Shown here: positions 7,827 through 22,811 of the stretch, one piece after another
Numbering within the stretch: the stretch's first letter is position 1
How the letters are laid out: the number at the start of each line of letters is the position of its first letter
Source of the DNA: Actinokineospora auranticolor
Lineage (GTDB): Bacteria > Actinomycetota > Actinomycetes > Mycobacteriales > Pseudonocardiaceae
Length of the DNA stretch: 64,000 nucleotides
NCBI RefSeq assembly: GCF_002934265.1
Contig: NZ_PTIX01000008.1
Coordinates: forward strand, 62,001-126,000
Direction of reading: 5' to 3'
Program-made: the position numbers and the translations under genes
The notes under the pieces: model-generated
Told to the model about the DNA's origin: nothing
Seen by the model: only the letters and a program-made list of their open reading frames with translations
The model's database searches: none

Positions 7827-10800
7827 TCACGTCCCGGACCGGTGGCGGAACCTGCGGCGGAGGAACGCGCCGAGAGCCACCAGGGCCAGACCCACCGCCG
7901 GGAGCGGTCCCGGCGCGGCACCGGTGTCGGGCAGGGCGGCCGGGGCGGGCGCGGGCAGGGTGGGCGGCGTGGCGGCGGGCGCGACGGTCACCGGGAGCCG
8001 CGCCTCGACCGGCGTGGCGGACATGACCGACACCTCCGCCGCGTCCGAGGTGGACCCGGTGACCGGGTCGGTGCCCCGGCACGAGTAGATGCCGTAGGGC
8101 AGCTGGGCCAGGGCGAACGCGCCGCCCGCGTCGGCGCGGGCGGACATCAGCACGTCGTCGGCGGTGCCGAGGACGTCGTCGAGGCCCGCCCACCGGCAGG
8201 TGACCTCGGCGGCGTCGATCGGGACCTGGGTGCCGCGCTCGAACACCGTGCCGCCGACCGCGCCCTTCCCGATACCCGCGAACCCGGCCACGACCGGCGC
8301 CGACGCCGACGCGTTCACCTGGACCGACCAGTCGGCCAACCCGTCGCTGTCGGAGGTGTAGGAGAACCCGGGGACCGCGACCGACGCCGACACCACGTAC
8401 CCGCCCGGGGTCAGGTTGTCGAACTGGTACGTGCCGTCCGCGCCCGTCGTCGTGGTCGACACCACCGGCGCCACCGCCGCGGCCGCCGCGAGCGCGCTGC
8501 GCGGCGCCATCCGCGAACCGAACCCGTCACCCGGGAGCCGCGTGGCGGCGCGGACGGGTGCCGAGGTCAACGTCACCCTCACCCCCGGCAGCGGCCACTC
8601 CGTCGACTGGAACACCCCGTCGAGGTTGCGGTCGAACCAGACCGTGCCGGTCACCGACGACGTCGGTGTCGGTGTCGGCGCCGCCGTGGTGGTGGGCGGC
8701 GAGGTGAGGGTGACCGACGGGGCCGTGGTCGTGGGGGTCGGGTTGGTCGTCGCCGTCGGAGTCGGCGGTTGAGTGGTCGTTGTTGTCGTTGTCGACGTGG
8801 GCTCGGTGGTGGACTCCGACGTGGTCGGCGTCGTCGTGGACGTCTCCGTGGTCGGTCCGGTCGTCGTGGTGGTCGTCTCGGTTGTCGTCGTGGTCGGTTC
8901 AGTGGTTGTGGTGGTCGGTTCGGTTGTCGTAGTGGTGGGTTCGGTCGTGGTGGTCGTCGACTCGGTCGTGGTCGGTTCCGTTGTTGTAGTCGTGGGTTCG
9001 GTCGTGGTGGTGGTCGGTTCGGTTGTTGTCGTTGTGGTTTCCGTCGTTGTCGTCGGTTCGGTGGTCGTCGTCGACTCGGTGGTCGTGGTGCTGGTCGGTT
9101 CCGCGGTGGTCTCGGAGGTCGTCGTGGTGGTGTCGGTGGTAGTGGTCACCGATGTCGTCGTGTCGGTCGTCGTTGTGGTCGTAGTCGTGGTTTCGGTCGT
9201 GGTGTCCGATGTGGTCGTCTCGGTGGTCGTGTCCGCTGTCGTGGTTTCGGTTGTCGTGCTGTCGGTTGTGGTGGTGGGTGGGGTGGTGGGCAGCGGGGTC
9301 GAGGTGGTGCGCGCGGCGGTCAGTGGCTGCGCGGTGCCGGGTGAAGTCGCGGTCGCGGTGCCGGAACTGCCCCACGAACCCGAGTCCAGGTCGGGTTGGG
9401 TGATCGTGTGCGTGCCCGTGCAGGTCGCCTGCTGCCCCGGGACGGCCGTGGTCCGGTCGCAGGTCATCGTGGGCAGTGACCCCGTCACCCCCAACTGGGA
9501 CAGGGTGGTGTTCCCGGTGTTGTCGAGCACGTAGGTCACCGTGATCACGTCGCCCACGGCGGGCGCCGTCGGGCTCCCGGTGGTGATCGCGGCGGTCGCG
9601 GTCACCTGGACCACCGGGACCCGCGCCAGCAGCGCCGTGTCCTGCGCCGATCCCGTCGCCGGGCCCGCCGTGCTGGACGCCGTCGCGTCCAGCCGCGACC
9701 CGACCTGCCCGGCGTCGACGTCGGACTGGGTGAGCGTGCGCGTGGTGGTGCACTGCGTGCTCGCCCCCACGGCCAGGGTCGTGGCCTGGCAGGCGTCGCC
9801 CCCGGTGAGGCCGGTGAGGGCGATGTTGCCGGTGTTGGTGACCGTCCACGTCCACGTGACCACGTCGCCCGCGCGCGGTTCCGATCCGGTGTCCGGTGTG
9901 GTCACCGTGACCGCCAGCGCGGGCGCGGGCACCGGCGCCGACACCGTGATGTCCACAGTGGACTCTACGGTCAGTCCGGATACCGGGTCGGTGAGCCGGT
10001 AGGTGAACCCGTCGGTGCCGGTGTAGCCGGAGTTCGGTGTGTAGGTGAAGTCGATGCCGTCGAAGTCCAGGTCGCCGTGCTCGGGCGCGGAACGGGGGGT
10101 GAGGTCGCAGCCCGCGCAGGTGCTGGTGGCAGGTGGCCGGAACGTCGCGGGGTTGTCCACGGCGACCGCGAGGGCGTACGGCACGGGGGTGACCAGGATC
10201 CGCACCTGCGCGGTGACCGACTGGCTGCCGTTGCCCGCCGTGTAGTCGAACGTGGCCAGGCCCGCGAAGTTCGCGGGCGGGACCCAGTCCACGTAGACGC
10301 CGTGCGCGCTGGAGGTGCCGTAGGTGGCGGCCGTGGCCGAGGTGACCGCGCAGCCGCCGCACGCGTCGTTGGCCAGCACGGTCAGGTTCGTCACCGACGC
10401 GCCCGCCGCGACCGTCAGGTAGTCGGGTCGGGCGTCGCTGACCACGACGGTCAGCGTGGCCGTGGCGGTCTGCGACGTGGCCGGGTCGGTCGCGGTGTAG
10501 ACGGCCGTGGCGGTGCCGGACCACCCGACGCCGGGCTCGACCCTGATCCGCCCGCTGGTCACCGTGAACACCGCGTTGCCGGTGGTCGCGCCGACGCTCA
10601 GGGAGCACGCGGCGCAGTCGTCGTCGGCGAGCACGTCCACGACGATCGGGGCGCCGACCCCGGTGGTCGCGTCGTCGTCGCGGGCCACCGGGGACACCGT
10701 GACGGTGAGCGTCGTCGTGGCGTAGGCGCCGGTGGTCGGGTCGGTGGCGGTGTAGCGGACGGTGTCGACGCCGCTGAACCCCGGGTCGGGCCGGTAGGAG

Positions 10801-13800
10801 ACCCGGTCGAGCACGTCGACCACGGCGGCGCCGTGCGCCGGGTCGGCCTCGATGGACACCGCGCACCCGGAGCAGGAGTCGTTGGCCAGCACCGCCACCG
10901 CGATCGGGGTGCGGCCCGGGGTGGTCGCCGTGTCGGCGGTCAGCGAGGGCGCGGCCAGCACCTCGACGGTCACCGTGCCGGTGGCGGTGTTGCCCGAGCC
11001 GTCGGTGGCTTCGTAGGTGAACGTCGCCGTGCCCGTCGCGGCCGGGGTGTAGGTGACCACGCCGCCCTGCCGGTTGACGCTGCCCGCCGTCGGCGTGCCC
11101 AGCGCGGTGATCGCGCAGTTCGCGCAGAGGTCGTTGACCAGCGGCAACACCGACACCGCCGTGCCCGCGACGGTCGTGGCCTGGTCCGGCTGGGCCTGCG
11201 GCGACACGGTGACGGTCACCTGGGCCGTGGTCGACGCGCCGCCCTGGGTGAGGGTGTACGGGAACGTGACGCGCCCGGAGAACCCCGCCGCCGGGGTGTA
11301 CCGGATGCCCTGGCCGTTGATCGCCGCCGTCCCGGAGCCGGGTGTGCCGACGGAGGCGAGCGCGCAGCCGGTGCACGGGTCGTTGGTGCGCACCGCGATG
11401 TCCACCGGCGCGCCCGGCGTGGTGGAGGCCGTGTCGTCGACGGCGCCGCGCACGGTGATCCGCACGGTCGCGTCGGCGCTGGCCGACCCGGACACCGAGC
11501 TGGTGATGCGGTAGGTGAAGGAGAAGACACCGATCGAGGTGCCGGGGGTGTAGGTGAACGACCCGTCGGCGGCCAGGGTCGCCGTGCCCGAGGTCGGATC
11601 GGTGAGCTTGGTGCGGGTGCACGTGCTCGGGCAGGCGTCGTTGGTGGCGACGGTGCCGGACGCGTTCGAGCCGAGCAGGGTGGTCGCGTCGTCGTCCACG
11701 GCGGCCGGGCCGACGGTGGCGTTGACCGTGCCGGTGACCCGCAGGCCGCTCACCGGGTCGTACACGGTGTAGGTGAACGTGTCGGTGCCCGCGTACCCGG
11801 CGGCCGGGGTGAACGTGGCCGCCCCCGTCGACGCGTCGATCGACGCCGATCCGTGGGCGGGCGCCGAGGCCAGCGAGTACGCGCACCCCGTGCACGACCC
11901 GCCCGTGGGCAGGGCGACGGTGGCGGGCAGGCCGTAGGTGGTGCGCAGCGGGTTCGCCGGGGGTCCGACGAGCACGGTGACCGGGGTGGTGGAGCTGCCG
12001 CTGCTGCCGGTGATGCCGTAGGTGAACCCGTCCAGTCCCCACAGCCCGGTCGTGGGGGTGTAGGTGACGATGACCGTGCCGCCGCTGGAATAGGTGACCG
12101 TGCCTCGCGCCGCGCCCGTCCCGGCCTGTGGTTTGCAGCCGCCGGTGCAGCCGGGGTCGTTGGCCTTGACCGGGACGACGACCGCCGTGTTGGACGGGGT
12201 GGTGGCGAAGTCCGGGGCGAGGTCGGCGACGTAGATGGTGACCTGCGCGGTGGTGGTGTGGCTGGCGCTGTCGGTGGCCCGGTAGGTGAAGGTGACCGCT
12301 CCGGTGGCGTTGGAGGCCGGGACGTAGGTGAACGTGCCGTTGGTGGCCATGGTGACCGTGCCGCTGGGGGAGCCGTTGAGCGTGGGCCCGCTGACCAGGG
12401 TCGTGCTGACGGTGCAGCTGGTGCAGGCGTCGTTGGTCAGCACCGTCGACGCCGAGAGCGTGGCGTTCTTGCCGGTGCTGTAGGTGTCCTGCACGGCCGC
12501 GGGCAGCACCGACACGCGCACGGTCGCCGATCCGCTGGTGGTGCCGTCAGAGGCGGTGTAGGTGAAGTTGTACTTGCCGGACACGCCGGACGCGGGGGTG
12601 TAGGTGATCGTGCCGTTGGGGTTCAGGACCGCGGAGCCGCTGCCCGGGGTGCCGACGGCGGTGATCGTCAGCGGCAGGCCGGACGGCGCGGAGTCGTTGG
12701 CCAGCGCGTCGACGGTGGCCGGTGTCCCCGCGGCCGTGATCACGATGTCGTCGACCAGGTTGAGCGCGGCCGAGCTGGCCACCGTGACCGTCGCGGTGGC
12801 GGGCGCGGAGTCCGACACGTCCGCCGTGGTGTCCACAACGGACTCCCCGGCCCGGGCCGTGGCCGAGTTGGTCCGCGGCCCGGCCGTCGGGCCGTGCGCC
12901 AGCGAGTACGCCAGCCGCAGCGAACCCGCCGCAGGCACGGTCAGCGGGCCCGGCACCGTCAGCGTCCGACCCGAGATCTCCGGGTCGGCCGCCGCGCGGC
13001 CGTCGAGGGTGAGGCTGCCCGCCTGGAAGGTGGCGTCCTCGGGGATGGTGTCGGTGAGGTAGTCGACCGTGCGGGCGGTGTCGCCGGAGTTGGTCAGCCG
13101 CAGCGCGTAGGTCGCCGTCCCGCCACCGGCCGCCAGGATCCCGGTGCCGGGGGAGGTGAGCGCCTTCGCCAGCGTCAGCGGCGAGGTCGACGACACCACC
13201 GGCAGCGAGCCGCCCGCGATCCCGCCCGGGTCGGTGTGCTTCACCTGCGTGCCGCTGGCGATGTACTGGATCGGCTTGATCACCGCGGGGGACGCGGCCG
13301 GGCCGATCGCGCGGAAGGTGTAGCGGGCGGTGTAGGGCCGGTCCGGACCGCTGGCCCCCGAGAGGTACAGGCCGTCCACGTAGGTGACCTGCGGCGCGAC
13401 GCCGTCGGGGGACACGCGCAGTTCGGTGCGCTCCAACCGCCACGCCGACGCCGGGAAGCCGCCCACCGCGTTCGGCGTGTACGACAGCACGCCCGGGTCG
13501 TTGCCGGGGCCCGCGCCGAGCGTGCCGGTGTGGCCGGTGACCGTCACGGTGACCACGTCGCCCAGCTTGGCCGTGCCCGCGGTCGAGGCGGTGACGCCGT
13601 CGACCTTGTTGGCCAGCGCCTTGATCGTGTCGACCACGTCCGCGTAGGTGAAGGTCCGCGCGCACAGCGCCGTCCCGGCACCGGGTGGTCCGTCGTGGAC
13701 CGTCACCGTGTGGGTCTGCGGGGTCGTCGTCACACCGGTGGCGGTGAGCAGGAAGAACCGGGTCGCGGCGGTGCCGCCCGCGAAGTCCGGCAGGGAGACC

Positions 13801-14117
13801 GACGCGGGTTGCGCGGCGGCCAATCCCAGCACGCCGCCGGTGAACCCGCTCAACCCCAGCCACAGGCCCGTGCGCGCCGACGAGCCCGAGACCACCCGGT
13901 AGCCCGCGTAGCCGGAGAACAGCTGCGCCGAGCCGGAGTCGATGTGGAAGTGCGTGTCCTGCACCGCGACCACCGACGGTGTGCCGGAATCGCCGCACCG
14001 CGGCAGCGCGGCGGGCGCCGCGGCGGCGGGCAGGACGGCGCTCGTGGCCACGTGCAGCACCGCGAGCGCGGCGACCAGCAGCACGGCGAACGCCCGGCGC
14101 GTGGCGGACCCCGACAT
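7827..14117 (-). CDS. Giant LPDTG-anchored surface protein with Cys-laddered Ig-like repeats
   Basis: A 2,096-residue secreted cell-wall protein. A signal peptide (residues 1-33, ending AAAAP) is followed by a unique region and a DUF11-like domain. Eleven Ig/cadherin-like repeats of 80-90 residues then span about 452-1392, each with an ND turn and a YTP...FTY pattern. Ten carry a Cys pair right after the turn (CTSC, CTGC, CANC, CSGC, CAAC, CGGC, CAGC and wider forms). Two DUF11/DUF7507-like domains (1400-1600), a Thr-rich stalk (about 1609-1782) and two SdrD-B/Cna-B-like domains follow. The end has LPDTG, a hydrophobic helix and an RRRFRHR tail, the sortase sorting signal. The start at 14115-14117 has an AGGAGGAG ribosome binding site. 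The likely role is adhesion or a surface stalk. Confidence 0.85.
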   Translation of the reverse strand: MSGSATRRAFAVLLVAALAVLHVATSAVLPAAAAPAALPRCGDSGTPSVVAVQDTHFHIDSGSAQLFSGYAGYRVVSGSSARTGLWLGLSGFTGGVLGLAAAQPASVSLPDFAGGTAATRFFLLTATGVTTTPQTHTVTVHDGPPGAGTALCARTFTYADVVDTIKALANKVDGVTASTAGTAKLGDVVTVTVTGHTGTLGAGPGNDPGVLSYTPNAVGGFPASAWRLERTELRVSPDGVAPQVTYVDGLYLSGASGPDRPYTARYTFRAIGPAASPAVIKPIQYIASGTQVKHTDPGGIAGGSLPVVSSTSPLTLAKALTSPGTGILAAGGGTATYALRLTNSGDTARTVDYLTDTIPEDATFQAGSLTLDGRAAADPEISGRTLTVPGPLTVPAAGSLRLAYSLAHGPTAGPRTNSATARAGESVVDTTADVSDSAPATATVTVASSAALNLVDDIVITAAGTPATVDALANDSAPSGLPLTITAVGTPGSGSAVLNPNGTITYTPASGVSGKYNFTYTASDGTTSGSATVRVSVLPAAVQDTYSTGKNATLSASTVLTNDACTSCTVSTTLVSGPTLNGSPSGTVTMATNGTFTYVPASNATGAVTFTYRATDSASHTTTAQVTIYVADLAPDFATTPSNTAVVVPVKANDPGCTGGCKPQAGTGAARGTVTYSSGGTVIVTYTPTTGLWGLDGFTYGITGSSGSSTTPVTVLVGPPANPLRTTYGLPATVALPTGGSCTGCAYSLASAPAHGSASIDASTGAATFTPAAGYAGTDTFTYTVYDPVSGLRVTGTVNATVGPAAVDDDATTLLGSNASGTVATNDACPSTCTRTKLTDPTSGTATLAADGSFTYTPGTSIGVFSFTYRITSSVSGSASADATVRITVRGAVDDTASTTPGAPVDIAVRTNDPCTGCALASVGTPGSGTAAINGQGIRYTPAAGFSGRVTFPYTLTQGGASTTAQVTVTVSPQAQPDQATTVAGTAVSVLPLVNDLCANCAITALGTPTAGSVNRQGGVVTYTPAATGTATFTYEATDGSGNTATGTVTVEVLAAPSLTADTATTPGRTPIAVAVLANDSCSGCAVSIEADPAHGAAVVDVLDRVSYRPDPGFSGVDTVRYTATDPTTGAYATTTLTVTVSPVARDDDATTGVGAPIVVDVLADDDCAACSLSVGATTGNAVFTVTSGRIRVEPGVGWSGTATAVYTATDPATSQTATATLTVVVSDARPDYLTVAAGASVTNLTVLANDACGGCAVTSATAATYGTSSAHGVYVDWVPPANFAGLATFDYTAGNGSQSVTAQVRILVTPVPYALAVAVDNPATFRPPATSTCAGCDLTPRSAPEHGDLDFDGIDFTYTPNSGYTGTDGFTYRLTDPVSGLTVESTVDITVSAPVPAPALAVTVTTPDTGSEPRAGDVVTWTWTVTNTGNIALTGLTGGDACQATTLAVGASTQCTTTRTLTQSDVDAGQVGSRLDATASSTAGPATGSAQDTALLARVPVVQVTATAAITTGSPTAPAVGDVITVTYVLDNTGNTTLSQLGVTGSLPTMTCDRTTAVPGQQATCTGTHTITQPDLDSGSWGSSGTATATSPGTAQPLTAARTTSTPLPTTPPTTTTDSTTTETTTADTTTETTTSDTTTETTTTTTTTTDTTTSVTTTTDTTTTTSETTAEPTSTTTTESTTTTEPTTTTETTTTTTEPTTTTTEPTTTTTEPTTTESTTTTTEPTTTTTEPTTTTTEPTTTTTETTTTTTGPTTETSTTTPTTSESTTEPTSTTTTTTTQPPTPTATTNPTPTTTAPSVTLTSPPTTTAAPTPTPTSSVTGTVWFDRNLDGVFQSTEWPLPGVRVTLTSAPVRAATRLPGDGFGSRMAPRSALAAAAAVAPVVSTTTTGADGTYQFDNLTPGGYVVSASVAVPGFSYTSDSDGLADWSVQVNASASAPVVAGFAGIGKGAVGGTVFERGTQVPIDAAEVTCRWAGLDDVLGTADDVLMSARADAGGAFALAQLPYGIYSCRGTDPVTGSTSDAAEVSVMSATPVEARLPVTVAPAATPPTLPAPAPAALPDTGAAPGPLPAVGLALVALGAFLRRRFRHRSGT
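8771..9290 (-). repeat. Thr-rich coding microsatellite of the surface protein
   Basis: About 520 bases encode a stalk of Thr runs broken by Glu-Pro, Glu-Ser, Asp or Ser (TTTTTEP-type units of roughly 7 residues). On the plus strand it appears as GTGGTCGTT-type triplets, and several units are nearly identical. Such tracts change length by slippage or recombination. The plus-strand frame across it is a Val-rich artefact. Confidence 0.8.
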
Positions 14118-14326
14118 CGGCTCTCCTCCTGGGGTTTTCGCGAAACCAGACCCAGGGTGACCCGGCGGACCGACATTCACCGCCGCGCGGACGGCCCCCG
14201 CCATCGAGTTCACCCGACGTAGCGGCCGCGCTCACCCGCGCGAGGGATGCCACTACCCGCCGTGATCGGGAAGGAATGGTTGAACCAATCACGTGTGCGC
14301 GCGGCCGTCGCGGGAACTCCCCGGGC

Positions 14327-14722
14327 ATGGACGCGCCCGAGCCCGCCGTGTTCTCGACGACCGTGCCCGCTCGCGCAGAGCAGTTGGCGCCACTACGGCG
14401 CACCCTGCGCGGCTGGCTAACCTCCCGGCGGGTACCGCGCCCGGTGCGCCACGACGTGGTCCTGGCCGCGCACGAGGCGGTCAGCGACGCCATCGACCAG
14501 GGCGGCGCCGACCGCGGCACCACCGTCACGCTGCACCTCGACCACGAGGTCCTCGTGCTCACCGCCGTCGACCACTTCACCTGGACCGCCACCGCCCACC
14601 CGACCCAGGCCGACCGCGGGCTGCGGGTCATCAGCCGCGTCGCCGAGCGCGTCGACCTCTCCGTCGACGACGACCGGGGTTCGCTGACCGCGTACTTCGC
14701 CGTGCGCGGTGACCGGCGCTGA
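14327..14722 (+). CDS. RsbW/SpoIIAB-like histidine-kinase-fold ATPase (anti-sigma type)
   Basis: A small soluble protein of about 131 residues with the GHKL ATPase layout of anti-sigma kinases. [16 protein letters not shown] is the N-box helix but has Asp where the Mg-binding Asn is expected. The G1 region (AVDHFTWTA) lacks the usual DxGxG, while [15 protein letters not shown] resembles the G2 segment. I chose the ATG at 14327; an ATG at 14276 would add 17 residues but sits right against its ribosome binding site. The protein probably binds a sigma factor or an anti-anti-sigma factor. Immediate neighbours are a hybrid kinase and a PP2C phosphatase of the RsbU/SpoIIE type, so a partner-switching module is plausible. 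The degraded nucleotide site casts doubt on kinase activity. Confidence 0.65.
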   Translation: MDAPEPAVFSTTVPARAEQLAPLRRTLRGWLTSRRVPRPVRHDVVLAAHEAVSDAIDQGGADRGTTVTLHLDHEVLVLTAVDHFTWTATAHPTQADRGLRVISRVAERVDLSVDDDRGSLTAYFAVRGDRR

Positions 14723-14885
14723 CCGGGGCCGACCGGCGGGAGCGGCCCGGCGGCCGTCCGGCGGACGAGAGGCGCCGCTGGTCGGTCTCACCTTCGCGGC
14801 GGAGCGCGGGTCCGGGCGCGAGTTGAGTACGGTGGCCCCGGACCCCTCCGCCGCGGGGCGGAACACCTGAGTCGAGGGACGGGCG

Positions 14886-19667
<4,782 letters not shown>

Positions 19668-19684
19668 CCCGGGGAGACAGCGGG

Positions 19685-22030
19685 ATGGACACCACCGAAG
19701 GGGTCCGGGCCGACACCACCGGCAGGCTCGCCGCCACCGTCGACCGGCTGCGGGCCCGGGTGCGGGAGGCGCACGCCGCCGCCGACGGGCGCGCGTTGAT
19801 CGAACTCGCCCGGGGCGTCCTGGTGGAACGGCTGCGCTGCGGGCCCTCGGCCGCCGCGGCGCAACTGGCGGCGTTGGCCCAGCAGGCCGGGCGGCCGCAG
19901 CTGGAACTCGCGGCCGACATCGTCGACCAGGCCTCCCGGGACACGCTCTCCGAGGCCGGGCGCCGGTTCCTCGACCACGTCATGGCCGAACCGCCGGACT
20001 CGCCGGAGAGCACACCGGTCACCGTTCGGCTGCGCACCGCGGAAAGCGGCGTGCTCTCCGCTACCGACACCCAGTCGGTGGCCCGGTCGCTGATGGAGCA
20101 CGCGCTGGCGCCGCTGGGCGCGGTCGGTGTCGCGGTGTGGCTGGCTGGCCCGGACTCGTCGCTGACCCTGGCCGGGTGCGCGGGGTTCGCCGCCGACGAG
20201 GACCGGCGGTGGCGGTACGTGCCGCCCGGGGTGGCCGTCCCCGCGCGGCAGGCGCTGACCCAGCGGGGTCCGGTGTGGATCGAGTCGTTGGCGGAGGCCG
20301 GGATCCCGAGCATCGGGCAGCGCGGGGCGCCGGACGGCAGCCGGGCGGCGGTGCCCGCGGGGACCGGCGGGCGGATCCTCGGCGTGCTGGAGATCTGCTG
20401 GCCCGGTCGGGCCGAAGCGCCGAACCAGCAGCTGTGGCGGCAGATCGAGGCGTTGGCCGAGCTGTGCGCGCACACCCTCGACACCCCGAACTCGGGGCTG
20501 GTGCTGGAACCGGACGACTCGGTGGGGGAGTTGGTCGACCTCGCCGACAGCCTGCGCGACCCGACCCTGGTGCTGCGGCCGCACCTCGACGCGACGGGCG
20601 CGCTGGTCGACTTCCGCATCGAGCACGCCAACCCCCGGTTCCACGACCTGGGCGGGCGGCTGCGCGGCGAGGTCGTCGGCGGGTTCCTGCTGGAGGCGTA
20701 CCCGCTGGTCGCCGAGCGCGGCGGGCTGTTCGAGCGGGTCGAGCGGGTCTGGGCGACCGGTGAGCCGTTCCGCGCCGAGCGGCTCGACCTGACCGCGCTG
20801 GTCGGGCAGGTGCCGCTGACCGCGGCGGCCGGGGTCGGGATCAGCAGGCACGGCGGCGCGGTGCTGCTGGTGTGGCACATCGAGGACGAGGCGGCGAAGC
20901 TGGCGAACCTGCTGCGCCACGCGCAGCGGCTGGGGCGGATCGGCGGGTTCGAGGAGAACCTGACCACCGGGGAGATCGCGTGGAACAGCGAGCTGTTCGC
21001 GCTCTACGGGCTGTCGGCCACGGCCGACCCGGTGCCGATCGAACAGCTCGCCCGGCACGCCCACCCCGACGACGCCGTGGCCATCGGCCGGTTCCTGCGC
21101 ACCCTGCTGCACCACCGCCGCCCCGCGTCCACGGCGTTCCGGCTGCTGCGCTCCGACGGGGTCGCCCGGCACATCCGGGTGATCGCCGAACCGGTGCCCG
21201 AGGCGGCGTCCGTGGTGCGCGGGGCGTACCAGGACATCTCGGCGCAGCACTGGACCGAGGTCGCGTTGACGGCCACGCGGGAGCAACTGGAGCACAGCGA
21301 GCAGCAGTCGGCGGAACGCAACCGGCTGACGTTGCTGCTGCAGCACGCGATCATGCCGCCTGCCCAGAACACGCTGCGCGCCCCCCAACTCGACGTCGCC
21401 GTGCGCTACCGACCGGCGGAAAAGGAACACCTCGTCGGCGGCGACTGGTACGACGCGGTGGTCCTGCCGTCGGGGCAGATCCTGTTGTGCGTCGGCGACA
21501 TCGCCGGACACGGCATCGAGTCCGCCACCAGCATGGTCGTCCTGCGCAACGCCCTGCGCGGCCTCACGGCGACGGGGGCGGGCCCGGCGCAGCTGCTGAC
21601 CTGGCTCAACCTCGTCACCCGGCACCTCACCGACCGCGTCACCGCCACCGCCGTGTGTGCCCTGTACGACCCCCGCGACCGCACCCTGCGGTGGGCGCGA
21701 GCCGGACACCTACCACCGGTGCTCATCACCGAAGCGGGGGCACGCACCCTGCCGCTGATCCGCGGCCCCCTACTCGGCGGGCTGGCGGACCCGGATTACG
21801 AGGAAGGCGCCCTGACGGTCGCGGAGGGAGACGTCTTCCTCCTCTTCACCGACGGTCTCATCGAACGCAAGGACCGCACCGTGGAGGAATCCCTGGAACG
21901 CCTGCTGGCCACCGCGTCCCGCGAAGCCACCACCCTGGACCAACGCCTGGACCGCCTGCTGACCCACAGCAACTCCGACACCGACGACGACACCTGCATC
22001 GTCGGCTTCCAACTCCGCCGCCCCGACTGA
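19685..22030 (+). CDS. ANTAR-GAF-PAS-PAS-PP2C (SpoIIE/RsbU-type) phosphatase
   Basis: A 781-residue soluble protein. Residues 15-75 resemble an ANTAR helical domain (ALIELARGVLVERL), which in other proteins binds RNA hairpins. About 115-265 look like GAF, and about 280-530 hold two PAS-like domains (the second includes GGFEENLTTGEIAWNSELFALYG, a PAS_3 signature). Residues 560-781 form a SpoIIE-type PP2C domain with GGDWYDAV, GDIAGHGIESA, LFTDGLIERK and DDDTCIV carrying the metal-binding aspartates. Such enzymes dephosphorylate anti-anti-sigma proteins. The start is 18 bases after the hybrid kinase stop with a GGGGAG ribosome binding site. With the nearby RsbW-like ATPase it suggests a stress-sigma switch, although no STAS antagonist or sigma gene is in the window. 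Confidence 0.85.
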   Translation: MDTTEGVRADTTGRLAATVDRLRARVREAHAAADGRALIELARGVLVERLRCGPSAAAAQLAALAQQAGRPQLELAADIVDQASRDTLSEAGRRFLDHVMAEPPDSPESTPVTVRLRTAESGVLSATDTQSVARSLMEHALAPLGAVGVAVWLAGPDSSLTLAGCAGFAADEDRRWRYVPPGVAVPARQALTQRGPVWIESLAEAGIPSIGQRGAPDGSRAAVPAGTGGRILGVLEICWPGRAEAPNQQLWRQIEALAELCAHTLDTPNSGLVLEPDDSVGELVDLADSLRDPTLVLRPHLDATGALVDFRIEHANPRFHDLGGRLRGEVVGGFLLEAYPLVAERGGLFERVERVWATGEPFRAERLDLTALVGQVPLTAAAGVGISRHGGAVLLVWHIEDEAAKLANLLRHAQRLGRIGGFEENLTTGEIAWNSELFALYGLSATADPVPIEQLARHAHPDDAVAIGRFLRTLLHHRRPASTAFRLLRSDGVARHIRVIAEPVPEAASVVRGAYQDISAQHWTEVALTATREQLEHSEQQSAERNRLTLLLQHAIMPPAQNTLRAPQLDVAVRYRPAEKEHLVGGDWYDAVVLPSGQILLCVGDIAGHGIESATSMVVLRNALRGLTATGAGPAQLLTWLNLVTRHLTDRVTATAVCALYDPRDRTLRWARAGHLPPVLITEAGARTLPLIRGPLLGGLADPDYEEGALTVAEGDVFLLFTDGLIERKDRTVEESLERLLATASREATTLDQRLDRLLTHSNSDTDDDTCIVGFQLRRPD

Positions 22031-22811
22031 CTCGGCCGACCTCGATCAACCGGTCTCACACGGCCGCTGATCGCCTCGCCCGAGGCGAGGCTGCCCACGA
22101 CAGCGGCCCAGCACCACAACCAGGGCAAGAGGTCGCTTGTCGTCACCGACGCGTGCTTCACGCCCTTGCCGCGCTGTAGCGCGAAAGCCCGCGGTCAGGT
22201 CCACTCGAAGCCCTCAGCCGGGGTGAGGTACGGGCCGGGCGCCGCAGTCGGCAATTCGCACCGTGGTCGGTGGCTCGGAACCGAACTGCCGCGTGAGCCG
22301 GAACCCACGGCGCCGGACAACCCCTCGATGGTGCCACCACCGACCTGGCCTGCCGCGACTCGCTCCCGCACACGCCTCGCGCCGCTGTTGCGCGGCCCTG
22401 GCGACCCGCGACGCGCAAGCGCCCCGACTGGCGCTTTTCAAGATCCCCCCAGGCCCCGAACACACGACCCCTCCCACCTGCGGGCAGGCCCCTGAGTGAT
22501 CCTATCGTCGCAGTTCAGAGCGCTGGAAGGCGGCGAATCGGCGCTGTGGACGAACAGCGGGCATGTGGACAACCTGGGGCGCGAGCGAGTGACAACCTCA
22601 GCCCCCGATGCGGGTGACACCGGCCCAAGCCCGCAGGTCGGCGCCTGGCGATCCACTCGGGAGCGGAGACGCGCTAGGCTGGTGGTGATGTCTACCGGGA
22701 CGGCGTCTGGCCACACACGGATTGGTGACCCGGTGCTCCACTGAGCGCCGCGCGGGCACCGCCTCCTTTCGGGTTGATCGCAAGCTCATCGACCTCGACA
22801 AGGAGACCGCA
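22031..22811. other. 780-bp non-coding stretch
   Basis: Several short frames on both strands have irregular composition and no family match. The local base composition is less extreme than in the flanking genes. I see no transposon end, RNA gene or strong terminator. Part of it must carry the promoter for the hydrolase gene at 22812. It may contain decayed coding sequence, but I cannot identify any. Confidence 0.4.

Noticed and set aside
8773-9534. Plus-strand Val-rich frame of 253 codons
   Set aside because: It is the complement of the Thr-rich stalk; poly-Val with no domain.
10077-14222. Very long plus-strand Arg/Gly-rich frame
   Set aside because: Shadow of the surface-protein gene with biased composition and no motif.
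22166-22495. Plus-strand frame of 109 codons
   Set aside because: Pro/Arg-rich, no homology, no ribosome binding site.
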